Source: Macrophomina tecta
Taxonomy: Eukaryota; Ascomycota; Dothideomycetes; Botryosphaeriales; Botryosphaeriaceae
Direction of reading: 5' to 3'
Length of the DNA stretch: 64,000 nt
Assembly (NCBI GenBank): GCA_024180945.1
Contig: JAKSGN010000033.1
Location: 1-64,000, forward strand
Shown: piece by piece, positions 43,221 through 53,560 of the stretch
Layout: the number at the start of each line of letters is the position of its first letter
Position numbering within the stretch: position 1 is the first letter of the stretch
Program-made: the position numbers and the translations under genes
The notes under the pieces: generated by a model
What the model was told of the DNA's origin: nothing
What the model saw: the letters and a program-made list of their open reading frames with translations, nothing else
Databases searched by the model: none

Positions 43221-45104
43221 CTAACAGCTAACCCGGATGCCATCAAGTCTACCGGTACCCCTGTATTCTTCTGTCGTATATCGGTAACTGTTCGCGCCTT
43301 CGCCCCATGGCAACATTTTCAACCCCATGTTGTGCTCCTCTTCACTTTTTCTTTTCGTACTTTTACCTTCCCCAGTTGCATGCCCAGGCGTACAGGTCGC
43401 GAGTGCTGCGTACCAGCTAGCTCTTTTGGCGATCTCAGCACCCCAAGCCTCCTCGGCCTCCCTCGTAACCTCGACAACTGTTTTCTCCGAACCTCCTGTC
43501 CTACGCATTGCTTCTGCTATGATATGTGCGGAGTGTATAGCACACATATCTAAGCACGCTGTCATATTGGAATGAACTGCTGCGTTTGCCGTGGTGTAGA
43601 AAAAGAGGTTGGGAAATCCGTTGGTTGCAACTCCGTGCAAGCTGCCGAACTCGGATGGCTTCCACTTCTCGTCGATCGACTTTCTCCCTTTTCCTATGAT
43701 GGACATGCCAGCTCGGGCCGCGATGCTCACTGCAGTTCCCGCAGAGTTGAAGCCCGTGGCCAGCACAAGAACGTCTACTTTGTATTCTTTCCCGCCGGCA
43801 ACGATCCCATCAGGCGGGTACTTTTCGATCCCCTTGCCGTCCGTATCGATGAGCGTTACATTTTCTCTGTTGAAGGCCGGTAGGTAGTCGTTGTGAAAGG
43901 TCGGGCGCTTACACCAGCTGCCGTACCAAGGTTTCAATCTCTCAGCCTTTTCTTTATCGTGTACCTCGCTTTCGATGTGCCGGCGTATGCTTTCGGTGTG
44001 GGGGACATCCAAGGCATATAGCTCATCGATATGCTGGGCTACGTTGTCCGGCGAGATTTTTCCCTTAGCAGAGCTACCAGTAATACCTGAAAAGCCGACA
44101 GCTGAAGACCAACCGTCGCCTATAAGATCCTCATCCATCGGCTCTCCTGTGGTCGTCTTTATGAAATTCTCCTGCCGAGCTTTCTGCCATCCTGGCCCGT
44201 ACGCGATCTTGGCCCACGTCTTCGGTTCCATCTCCTTTTGAGTTCTTGGCCCAACGTAAGAAGGCGTACGTTGGAAGACGTACAAATTCTGTGACCACTC
44301 AGCAAGCTGAGGGACCACCTGAATAGACGTCGCTCCTGTGCCAACAATGGCTACCGTTTTGTCGCTGAGCTTGGTGAGTTCGGGATGCTCTTCGGATCCT
44401 CCAGTTATGCTGTAGTCCCACCTTGCAGTATGAAATACCGGGTGGGTACGACGGAAATCCTCGAAACCAGGCGTGTTTGGCACCCTGGAGGTATGGAAGG
44501 TGCCAGGAGAGCAAAAAACGAACTGTGCACGAACGTTGAGGTTGCGCTCTGGCCTTCCCGGTCCACGATGCTCTATCATCCTTACAATCCACCTTGCGTC
44601 TTTTTCATCCCATTCCTGGTTGTACACCCGAGTTGTGAACTGTCCTCTGAGTTTCCAAGTACGCGCGATTCTGTTCGCATGTTCTCGAATCTCCGGTCCA
44701 TGAGAATATCGATGTTTTGGCATGTAGCCCGTTTCCTCCAGCAGAGGCAGATATACAGATCCTTCTATGTCACAGGTAAGGCCAGGATAGCGGTTCCAAT
44801 ACCAAACGCCTCCAAATCCTCCGGCTTTGTCCACAAGTACAATCTCTTCGGGGGCAAATCCTGCTTGTACCAAGCGAACTGCGGTGAGGAGGCCACTGTG
44901 GCCCGCTCCGATAATGAGGAACTTGATCTCATCATTATCTTTGAGCAGTTGCTTGGCTCGCAAAGACTCGTAGTCGACGAACGGGTCTTTATCGAGATCC
45001 GGATAGTCTTGGAGTTCCAGGAACGCTAATGCTCCGTCAGGACGGGTACGTTTGGCGCACTCCTCCTCATATTTCCGCCTGAGCGCGTCTGAAGAATAAG
45101 TCAT
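43221..45104 (-). CDS. Baeyer-Villiger monooxygenase (FAD/NADPH)
   Basis: Single exon, 627 residues from ATG 45104; the frame is open slightly further upstream but without an ATG. FAD-binding GAGHSG (residues 66-71), GFGGVWYWNRYPGLTCD typical of the family, NADPH-binding GTGATS (about 255-260) and ATGF (449-452). The BVMO fingerprint region reads F-x8-HTARWD (HTARWD at about 225-230); the Gly two after the Phe in FxGxxxHxxxW is not obvious and the spacing is longer. It would insert oxygen next to a ketone to make an ester or lactone; the substrate cannot be inferred. First gene inward of the repeat island, and a diverged relative of the relic at 7811-8685. No lesion seen. Confidence 0.9.
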   Translation of the reverse strand: MTYSSDALRRKYEEECAKRTRPDGALAFLELQDYPDLDKDPFVDYESLRAKQLLKDNDEIKFLIIGAGHSGLLTAVRLVQAGFAPEEIVLVDKAGGFGGVWYWNRYPGLTCDIEGSVYLPLLEETGYMPKHRYSHGPEIREHANRIARTWKLRGQFTTRVYNQEWDEKDARWIVRMIEHRGPGRPERNLNVRAQFVFCSPGTFHTSRVPNTPGFEDFRRTHPVFHTARWDYSITGGSEEHPELTKLSDKTVAIVGTGATSIQVVPQLAEWSQNLYVFQRTPSYVGPRTQKEMEPKTWAKIAYGPGWQKARQENFIKTTTGEPMDEDLIGDGWSSAVGFSGITGSSAKGKISPDNVAQHIDELYALDVPHTESIRRHIESEVHDKEKAERLKPWYGSWCKRPTFHNDYLPAFNRENVTLIDTDGKGIEKYPPDGIVAGGKEYKVDVLVLATGFNSAGTAVSIAARAGMSIIGKGRKSIDEKWKPSEFGSLHGVATNGFPNLFFYTTANAAVHSNMTACLDMCAIHSAHIIAEAMRRTGGSEKTVVEVTREAEEAWGAEIAKRASWYAALATCTPGHATGEGKSTKRKSEEEHNMGLKMLPWGEGANSYRYTTEEYRGTGRLDGIRVSC

Positions 45105-46475
45105 ACTGCGATAAACCAAACGCTGGCCAAAAAGAAAAAGCTTAAATTTCGCTTTTTCTCTTGCTGTTGCCTACGTTTATATAAAATGAAGCACATGCTT
45201 CTTATGAGAATCTGTTAACTTATTCTATAGGCGGTTGGACATTCTCTGTGGGACTGTTAGTATCGCAATTAGATGTGTCTATGAAACTTTTTTTTTTTTT
45301 TAATTTGGCTTAAATGTTCAATATTACTCAGAACGATGCGGATTACGACAATACTAAGTGCTTACTAAATAACACCAAGTCTATAAGCGTGTACGCTGTG
45401 AATTTTAATTATTGACCATGATATGCACATTTCGCGTTTCCACTACCCCTTGGTGCCTCAGTCGACTTACATCGGTTCTTGGTGAGGTGCCAAGGATATA
45501 GTAAACAGAACATAGGAAATTTTGGTCGATGCAGTTAGACAAAATCAAACTAGGAGTCAGCATCTAGTCTTAACTACTATACATGGCCTTTCACATGCGC
45601 GGATCGCCTACGCTTCATAATGGGTTGGGATAAAGGCATTATAAAGGAAATAGAAGCATTCAGTGTTTTAACTACATCCTATAGTTACATAAAGTGAGAT
45701 ACTGCGCGAACGAGGCACTTTAGATAGCACAATTCTAGAAGCGTTAACAGGGACAACGAATTAGAACGAACCGAGAGAAATGCGATGCCCTACTACTATG
45801 ACACCTAGAATCGTATGTAGGGGAAGCTTTAAAGCTGAAAAGGGCTATAGGCGGTGCCCGAGGCTAACAGGAATGAATGATCGCAGACGGTGTAATAATT
45901 ATTTATTAAACCCCAGGACAACAACAGGACATCTTTTTCGTGTTACTGCATACTTTTAGCATAGACTTACTACGAATAGTATGCGAGTCGTAGCTTCTGA
46001 TTCATGCAGAGTTGAAAATACGATAGTGATGAGTCATTTCCCTACTAATACTTTTACTGTATGTTTATAGTAACACCTTAAGTCGGAATAAGATTCGTCC
46101 GGTCGAGATGGATGATGGCCCGCTGCCGTGCATGAGCCGAGCCGTTCCGAGAGCATCGCGCCGGATGAAGGTCCTAATCAGGCAATGTATTACGCGGAAC
46201 GGACCGCGGCTCCGTGGCGCCTTGGGCACACGATTTACGGAGTGCCGAGTACTCCCACTGAGCCGCATCGGGATGGCTGCTCCCTACCCCCGTAGCCCCG
46301 GCCAATCCCTGCCCGTCTCTGCCGCCATTCTAGCCCCCGATGGCGTGTTCGTCAAACCACTTCCACCATGCTGGGGAAGGACCTAAAGCTAATCGTTGTT
46401 GGGCACGCCAGATCCTTCCTGCGGATCCATCCCCGGTGTTAATTGATGGTAGTGATCGGAGTTTAGGCGCCGACG
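45105..46475. other. Intergenic region
   Basis: Upstream of the BVMO. Holds a 14-T run at 45288-45301 and no convincing coding region; short frames at 46065-46386 on both strands lack recognisable content. Confidence 0.5.
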
Positions 46476-46496
46476 AAAAAAAAAAAAAAAAAAAAA
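46476..46496. repeat. 21-nt poly(A) tract
   Basis: Uninterrupted run of 21 A. Similar runs occur at 48741-48759 (19 T) and 53779-53799 (21 A). Confidence 0.95.
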
Positions 46497-46765
46497 CACT
46501 ATCGACCGGGGGCCGTCTTCACAATTCCGTTCGGCCTTGGGCGAACATTTGTGGCGCATACCGCAAGCAGAACTTTTATTTTCTTTTGAAAACGACAAAA
46601 TTAAAACCCCCCGTCTTTTCGCAGCAGTTTCAGCAGGTGGGCGTGCGCATGTGGAGTTTAGAAACAGGAGAAACTACGGCGAAAAAAAGACTGAGTGGGA
46701 CAGCACTGGTAGGGGTCCAGGATCAAACGCTTTCGGGATATGACCATGATCGACCGGCCATCGGC

Positions 46766-47649
46766 TCAGTAAACGAGCCTGAACAGAAAGTAGTAGATAC
46801 AGACGGCCAGCCTAACCAGCAACAACTTCAAAGCACTCAGCTCGTCGCTCATGGACCTCACAATCCACCTGTCCATGACGGTCCGTGGAGCGCCCTCGGT
46901 GAAGAGCATCAGCTTCGTCATGTCCTCCGTCCTCTTCTGAACCTTGTGGATCCGCCTGAACATGCCGTCCTCGTACTTGCGTGTCTCCTCGGCCAGTACA
47001 TGCCGACTCCAGCCGCGCTTCAGGGCCGCGGCAATGGCGTCGGCCAGCTCCATGGCGTCCTTCAGGGCCGCATTGACGCCCTCGCCGACGAAGGGGGTCA
47101 TGAGATGGGCGGCGTCGCCCAGGATCGTGGCTCCGGGCTTGCTGTCCCAAGTGAAGCCGACGGGGAGCATGAGCAGCGACCTGGGCCACACCTTGCCCTC
47201 GTCGCAGGCCGCAATCATCTCCCGGGCGTCGACGCTGCGCACCGCGCGCCCCCACCGCACCACCGCCGCCGGCAGCGCGTCCAGCAGCAGCCGGCGCAGC
47301 GCCAGCCGGTCGACCTCGGGCTTGCCCAGCGCCGGCCCGCCCATCACGCCGGCGCTGGCCGCGGCGTCATGTGCTTGTCGCGCACCGCCAACGCGTCGCC
47401 GTCGAAGCGCGCGCACGCCGCGAACTTGTCGTGCAGCCCGCACCGCCGCAGCGCCGCCTGCCCCGTCTGCTCGTGCAGGTCGAGCGTGCCGCCCTGGTCG
47501 CATGCGTCGAGCATCGGCTCCCGCTCGAAGATGGCGATGTTCTCGGGCCCCAGACTGGCCTCGGTGAGGAGGAGGCGCGCCAGCGTGCAGCCTGCCGGGC
47601 CGGCGCCGATGATGGCGATGCGCGGGCCTGCGTGGATTCGTGGAGCCAT
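46766..47649 (-). pseudogene. Broken FAD-dependent aromatic-type monooxygenase
   Basis: ATG at 47649 (good context, GCCATGG) starts an N-terminal Rossmann fold with AIIGAGPAGCTLARLLL and EREPMLDACDQGGTLDLHE. Near 47370 the frame shifts; the next frame continues GKPEVDRLALRRLLLDALP and, after a short link, LLMLPVGFTWDSKPGATILGDAAHLMTPFVGEGVN, the second FAD-contact motif of the PHBH/TetX-like class. Only about 295 residues are present. The 150 or so that should lie between the substrate-domain start and the GDAAHL block are missing, with no splice sites that could explain the gap. Frameshift plus internal deletion make this a pseudogene. It is divergent from the MFS gene, sharing a promoter region of about 400 bp. 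Confidence 0.82.
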
Positions 47650-48046
47650 GGCGGGCGAGTGCTGCGTTGTGAGAGAAGAGGAAATGGTGGTGCTGGTGAG
47701 TGAGATGCGCCTGATGGTAGCGGCGTATTATTGCTTCCAGACAGCCCGCTCTTGCTGGCGTGAGAGCAGCCCCGTCCCGCACGCCACGATCCTGCAGAGC
47801 GGCATGGCCGGTGTCGGGCGCGATGCGGCGTGCATCCTGCGCCGGCTGGGTGAAGCGAGGGCGAGCTGGAGACCGGCATTCAGATCCTTTTGAGCGTCAC
47901 GCCACAGCCGCCGTCCCAGTGCGACGGCTCGGGTCGTACACTGCCTGTCAAGTTGAGCCGGCGGGCGAATGGTTGCACCGGGACTGCCCTGTCTCTCTCG
48001 CGGTATTTACCACCATCTCTCTGCCAACGTCGCCTGCGCACTTGCC

Positions 48047-49857
48047 ATGCCCTCGACGCACTCGAACATGGGGTCAGAGTCAGAGCCCGAGTCCAACAGG
48101 CCTACGGCCCAACATGTCGCTCTGCCAGAGCAGCATGCCGCCGAAAGCGAGCACGAGTTCAAGCCGGGCTTGCGCTTCTGGCTCGCTTTGGCCCCCATCG
48201 CCGTCTTGGCAATGATGGTGTCACTGGACGGCACTTCGGTGTCGGTCGCCTTGCCCGTGAGTTCACTTCCATCCGTCCAGCTCGCCGTGGCACTGCTGAA
48301 CCCGTCTAGATCATGGCCGAGCGTCTCAATGGCTCTGCCATCGAGGCCTTCTGGACCGGCACCAGCTTTCTACTCAGCTCCTCTGTCTTCCAACTGCCTA
48401 TCGGTGCTCTGTCAGAAATCTTCGGCCGCAGAGATACCCTCTTGGGCTGCATTCTCTTCTTCCTCATCGGCATCATCGTTTCCAGCGTTTCCCACGGCTA
48501 CACCGAAATGCTGGTTGGCCGGACTCTGCAAGGCGTCGGCGGCGGTGGCATCATTCTGCTCAACGACATCGTCATCACCGATCTCGTGCCCATGCGCCAG
48601 AGAGGTGCCTACTTCGGCATTATTGGCGGCATCTGGGCCCTTGGCAGCGTCTCCGGACCCGTCATCGGTGGTGCTCTTGCTTATAAGGCCTCCTGGGTAG
48701 GACTGAATCCCCTCTGTTTGATCGAGAGATCCGTCGCTGATTTTTTTTTTTTTTTTTTTGCTGTGTAGCGATGGCTGTTCTGGATCAACATCCCCTTTGC
48801 TGCAATCTCGCTGGTCATGGTGCCTATCTTCCTCCGACTGAACCGGACGCCTGGCTCCGTTGTCGAAAAGCTCCGGAGAGTTGACTGGTTTGGCAGCGCA
48901 TTCTTTGTCGGTGCAACCACCTGCTTTCTTATGCCCATCACCTGGGGAGGCGTTCAATACGCATGGGGCTCGTGGCGGACACTGTTCCCTCTGATTCTGG
49001 GCGTGGCGGCTATCCTAGGCTTCTGCCTGTACGAAAGATACCCTACCGAGCCCATTATACAGCTGAGCCTGCTCCGCGACTATAACATGGCCTTCTCGTT
49101 ATTCGCTGCCATCATCAACGCCGCAATCGTATACGGAGCACTCTACTTCCTCCCACTCTACTTTGAGGCCGTTCAGAACTACAACCCTATCCTATCCGGT
49201 GTCGCCCTCTTCCCGGCCACCTTTACCGTCGCGCCCATGTCAATCGTCGCCGGCATCATCATTTCCAAAACCGGCGACTTCCGTGTCGTTACCTGGCTCG
49301 GTTGGATCGCGGCCACCATTGGGCTCGGCGTCATGGTACTCCTCGACGTGTCTACCTCGGTCGCGCAGTGGTTTTTTATGACCTTCACCATGGGAATCGG
49401 GCTCGGCCTGCTCTACACCTCCCTCGCAATCATCAACCAGGCCGCCACGCCGTCCGACGAAGCCATGTCCTTCGCCATCAGCCTGTTCATCTTCGCTCGC
49501 TGTCTGGGCCAGTGCCTCGGCGTCGCCATGTCCGGCAGCATCTTCCAAAACCGGATGAGGGAGAACCTTCTCCACACCTCGCTTGCCGACAGAGCGGCCG
49601 AGTACTCGCGCGATGCGTCCAGCATCGTTGCTGCGCTGAGGCAGATGCCAGACGACCAGGCAAAGGCCGATCTCATCCAGGCCTACGCCGACTCTCTGAA
49701 AATCGTCTGGGCTGTTTTCTGTGCCCTGAGCGGCGTCGCCACTCTGGCCAGCTTCTTCGTGAAGAAAACCAGTCTCGACCGCGAGCACCAGACGAAGCAA
49801 GGATTGGACGGTGCTGTGGAGAGGAATAAGGAAGTCGTCAGTGAGAAGACGAGTTGA
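48047..49857 (+). CDS. MFS multidrug-type transporter (DHA2, 14-helix)
   Basis: Exons 48047-48256, 48310-48696 and 48769-49857; 561 residues. Intron 1 (53 bp) has GTGAGT...TCTAG. Intron 2 (72 bp) has GTAGGA...TGTAG and contains a run of 19 T. Splicing restores LDGTSVSVALP-IMAERL and ASW-RWLFWINIPF, both conserved in DHA2 proton antiporters. The acidic hydrophilic N-terminus precedes helix 1; GRRDTLL is the loop 2-3 motif; hydrophobic segments recur to about residue 520, where FVKKTSLD begins the cytosolic tail. The start at 48047 is chosen because the upstream ATG at 47969 would add a poorly conserved-looking leader; 48068 is also possible. Likely plasma-membrane exporter of a toxic or secreted small molecule. 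Confidence 0.92.
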
Positions 49858-50158
49858 GTTCTGAATATCGCCAGATCTACAGGTTTTGGTGAAATAATTT
49901 TACAGTGTCTGTTATATTGTCAACAAATTCATCTTAGTATTACGGCACCGCCTCCACAGTGGGGTAGGGAAGAATATGAAGAGAGAAAACTGGGGAAGCT
50001 TAGTGGACAGTGCCGCGACCACGTGCATATCTGACCGCCGGTGGGATATCTTCGATCATCGAAGTAGCCATAGTGTTGGATAGAGTTATTGTGCCGCCAA
50101 CTATTAGATTCGAGCAGGAGAACGAAAAGGTGCCCCAGTGTAGCCGCAACATGGAGTT
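49858..50158. other. Intergenic region with LTR-like start
   Basis: At about 49937-49975, TATTACGGCACCGCCTCCAC and the following GTGGGGTAGGGAA resemble the start of the sense LTR family (TGTTACGGCGCAGCCTCCAC in the solo LTR). Probably the edge of a decayed LTR; its other end is not visible. Confidence 0.45.
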
Positions 50159-50159
50159 C

Positions 50160-50718
50160 CAGGTGCAATCGACTCCATGGCCGCAGAGAAAGCGATATGC
50201 AGCAGTCACAACTTCGGCTTCGGCAGCATCAAGGCCCACTGCATGCCGGAATACGCGCCTACAAGCAAGCCTGCCATGCTATCCAGTGAAGACGACACTG
50301 GTGCAAACCCGCTTCTCCTTCCCCTGTGGGCAAATGACGAGGCTGCTTTCATGGAAGCACGTGCAGCAGCAGTACAAGAACCTCGAGGACCCGGAACCGA
50401 AGCCGAAAGAGAACCACAAGGCTGAATTCTACTCAACCATGCATGGTCGCAAGATAATCGGTTCTAAGGTCATGCCGACTTCCTGGGCAAGCAGCGCCAG
50501 GTATTCCGTCATACTATTCCAAAGGCGTCCTTGACCTTCTATTACTTGGCAGCCCTCCGGATGCTTCCGTGGAGATTTGACCGCGCGCGACACTTCTTGG
50601 ACCGACCAAGCAGATTCTCAAAGCCGCCCAGGCTGAACAGACGCAGATTTTTACCATGCTAGAGCTTGGCAAGGATGCTCAATGCACCAGTTTTGACATA
50701 GAAGGAAAGCTTTTGTAA
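50160..50718 (+). pseudogene. Frameshifted remains of an unrecognised protein gene
   Basis: Coherent coding-like segments appear in successive + frames: FGFGSIKAHCMPEYAPTSKP, then a TRLLSWKHVQQQYKNLEDPE block with FYSTMHGRKIIGSKV, then LGKQRQVFRHTIPKASLTFY with LAALRMLPWRFDRARHFLDRP, then LELGKDAQCTSFDIEGKLL ending at TAA 50716-50718. At least two frameshifts separate them and no introns explain them. I do not recognise the family; the FGFG motif alone is too short to call a ketosynthase. Confidence 0.55.
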
Positions 50719-51952
50719 GGTTGAGTGGCTTCAATTTATGAAATCGGCATGCTGCCAGAGAGGGTGGTAAGGGCGTTCCTTATGTACCCTTCTCTGGCAG
50801 TAGCGGCTTCGTACTTATCTACTCTATCAAATGAGGCTGAAACAAAGCTAGGGGGAGTATTCATACAATCCTATACGCATACTATACTCAGAAAGTCTCA
50901 TACCAGATGTATACCATAGACAGTTTTACAGCTTTTCAGCATAGGCGTTGCCTTGGGATTCAGCCGGGTCAACCTCCCCGCTGCAACAGAAAATGGAGCT
51001 AGCGACATGCTAATCCGCCAAGCTGCTTGAAGGGCTGAGCCCTTACCTATGATCTCGGTCCGGGCACTTGCTCGACTCGCGGCTGGTTGACAAGAGCCTA
51101 CGGGGAGAATTCATACGGCAAGATCTGCTCGGTCGTCCGCTGGAGGGCCTGAATGGCGAGAAGACGACGTAGAAGAACTGTCCTTCGGACGGAAGACTTG
51201 CTGTGGCCTCGAGAATATCGGGTTGCCTTCTATATTAGTGTGTTGCCTACCGCCAACGAGTAATGTGACGCACGGAGGCTGTACTTGTAGGCCACCCCAT
51301 CTCCCAGCGACCCCGCTCTCGGCCTCTCGGCACGCTTTCACTGTTGTAAGGGCCATTCGGTCCGGGTCCAATCTACCGGGGCTTCTGGCGGCCGTACTTA
51401 CTCGAGCGCGTACCCGCGTACGCCGCCGCGCGCGGAGGAGCGCCCGTAGCCGCGACGGTCGAGCGGAACAGTACTTATATGTACGTTTGTCGCCACTTTG
51501 AGAGAAGCTGTCTTCAGCAGTCAAGGAGCCGCCATTTTCGATGAGCCCTTACGAGCGCTTAAACACATCCCACATCCGCCCAGGGAGGCCTAAGGGTAGT
51601 AGACGCTGCTCGGCCCTTTTCTGGCCAACATTAGAATAACCTTCTGACTCGGAAACGTATAATAAAGTAAAAGCTTTACTAAATCACCTACTAGCGCAAT
51701 TCTGGGCCGGGGCTCAGTAGTCGCAAATAAGCCGATATCTAATATTTGGAAATACGGGAAATGGCTTCGTATTCTAAGATTATCGCAGATCGTCTATGGT
51801 ATACTGATATAAGTATATCATGTCCTACCCGTAGCTAAGTACTCCTCGGTATAGAAGACCTTATCTCTAAAGGTGAGGCTTCCGTGTATTTTACCCCAAA
51901 TCTTCCCAGGGATATTCTAATAGAATTTTAGCTACCGTCACAAGTTTTCAAA
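50719..51952. other. Intergenic region
   Basis: No convincing gene. The open frames at 51111-51524 (-) and 51223-51501 (+) overlap each other in a GC-rich patch and have Arg-rich, low-complexity translations. 51600-51950 is AT-rich and serves as the upstream region of the small secreted protein. Confidence 0.5.
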
Positions 51953-52186
51953 ATGCGTTTTCTCTCGGTCGCAATCATACTCCCTTTTCTTACTTTTGCT
52001 ACCGCTTCGACTATTTCCCGCGAAAGTCTATGTCCGGGTGAAGCCCAGGGCGTTAAAGGGGGGATCACCTGCTTAATGGACGGACCTACAATGGTTGTTT
52101 CCGCAAATTGTAACAACCCGATTTTCTACAGTAGGATTCCATGTCCTAACTGTCGGATTGTCGGGAGCGCTGCCGAATGCGACTGA
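51953..52186 (+). CDS. Small secreted cysteine-rich protein
   Basis: 77 residues, no intron needed. The N-terminal 19 residues (MRFLSVAIILPFLTFATAS) form a typical signal peptide with an A-x-A/S-like cut. The mature chain of about 58 residues has six cysteines (C27, C40, C53, C64, C67, C76), enough for three disulfides, including a CPNC pair. Size, secretion signal and cysteine content are those of fungal small secreted proteins, some of which are plant-interaction effectors, but no family motif is recognised. It stands alone between decayed sequence, a setting common for such genes. The ATG follows AAA, a favourable fungal context. Confidence 0.72.
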   Translation: MRFLSVAIILPFLTFATASTISRESLCPGEAQGVKGGITCLMDGPTMVVSANCNNPIFYSRIPCPNCRIVGSAAECD

Positions 52187-52670
52187 AGATGGGCCAAATA
52201 CAGCTATACCTAATGTACGGTCGCGAGCAACGGGTAGGAAAGAAATAAGCGTGCATATTCTGCTTTAGAGAGTTTAGCAGCACATAACTGATTAATACGC
52301 ACTTACAGGCCTACAAGAATTTTTCATATCAACTAGAGAACTTCTATTCCTATAAGAGGCTTTTTAGTCCTATATTCTTAGTCTTCTCGCTCTACCAATA
52401 CTATATTATTACTTACTACTATTTATACACGACCACTCTTATTATCTTACTTCTTTATTAACAGTGATAGACAGTATGTTTATGATAGAAGACGTGATTT
52501 TCATCAAGAACGAAAAGAAAGCATCAGGGTGTCCGTTCATGAGTGTTGGTCTTCGCGATCGGGTTCACGATTCTCCGATGCTTCGAGACTTGCCTCACCG
52601 TCGACCGTGATGTCTTATTGTTTTTGGATAAGCGGGGTCTAGCTAAAGCGCCTGCTAACAAGCCATTTAT

Positions 52671-52800
52671 TTAAAATGATTAGGGTTACGCGCTGGGAGA
52701 AGTACGTCGGCTTCATCTAGAAGCAGAATGCGGTCCCATGTGTTGGCAAGAACAAAATTGGTCTCCAGAGCGTTCTCTACTTCAGCTGTATTTAAGTCAA
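52671..52800 (-). pseudogene. Fragment of a fungal AAA+ ATPase
   Basis: A - frame reads DLNTAEVENALETNFVLANT, then WDRILLLDEADVLLPARN, ending at TAA 52671. LLLDEAD is the Walker B motif, and the AEVE-xAL-xxNFxLAN-xW lead-in is typical of a common fungal AAA ATPase family. Neither Walker A nor the downstream arginine-finger region is seen, so this is an isolated fragment. Confidence 0.65.
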
Positions 52801-53199
52801 GTTCTCCTTATGCGGCGTAGACATCCATTAGCTATATGGTAAGTCAAAAGTAGCGGATGGAATCTTATAAGTCATTAGAAAAAGGGGTTTCTTTAACAGC
52901 TCTGCTTTTCGTATATGGGAAATTTCGCCTCGTCTCTCCTCTACACCCCGCTCACAGCTATTTGTACGGCAGGCATTTAAGTTGCAGTTGCTACCCTAAG
53001 AATTATACGAGTCTCTTGGCCTATATGGAGATGTCAGCGGATTCTGCTCTCTGCTCAAATGGCTACTTCGCCAGCTGCCGGGAGATACGATGGTGTTTAA
53101 GGCTATGTGTTGGAATATCACGCGTATGTACAATAGACTTTATCTTAGTCACGGAAGAGGGTAGATAAGAGGACTCCCCCGGAGCGTCTCAATTGATGG

Positions 53200-53560
53200 T
53201 ATCACCACCAAATCCAACAATTACTTTAGTCGTTCTTAACATATGCTTTGGGATCTACTCGTAAAGAGGAGGATATACTTATTATAGCTCTAAAAGACCG
53301 AGCTAGACTCGTTTTCCTTAAACGTCTCTTTTAAAACGACGACGATAGCATCTAGATCTAGAATATTTTGCTAATACTCAGCCTAATGGCTAGCTAGTAT
53401 ATCTTATAGAAAGCCTTTGTAGCCAGGCCATATGTAATAGAAGACGTGAGAACAGTAGAAACTGGTCGTAGAGATAATAGTAATTCGGGGAAGATCTAAA
53501 AAGTCGCGCGAGGCGGACATTCTCCGGTAGTGACGTGATTGGCATGCTGGGGTTGATGGT
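53200..53560 (-). pseudogene. RIP-like decayed coding remnant, unrecognised
   Basis: On the - strand, segments such as AEYWQNILDLDAIVVVLKE (with TAG where I write W) and ENESSSVF suggest an old coding region with Trp/Gln-to-stop changes. Too short to name; it may be debris of the same locus as the AAA fragment. Confidence 0.35.

Noticed and set aside
46340..47893. 517-codon plus-strand open frame across the poly(A) run
   Set aside because: Antisense shadow of the FAD monooxygenase pseudogene in GC-rich sequence; no domain in its translation.
50160..50300. Ketosynthase C-terminus suggested by an NFGFGS motif
   Set aside because: The motif is too short, and the following sequence does not match a ketosynthase or fatty-acid synthase end.
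51111..51524. Opposed open frames of 137 (-) and 92 (+) codons
   Set aside because: They overlap each other in a short GC-rich patch with Arg-rich translations and no motifs or splice context.
52857..53168. 103-codon plus-strand frame with several cysteines
   Set aside because: No signal peptide or family motif, and surrounded by decayed sequence; probably chance.
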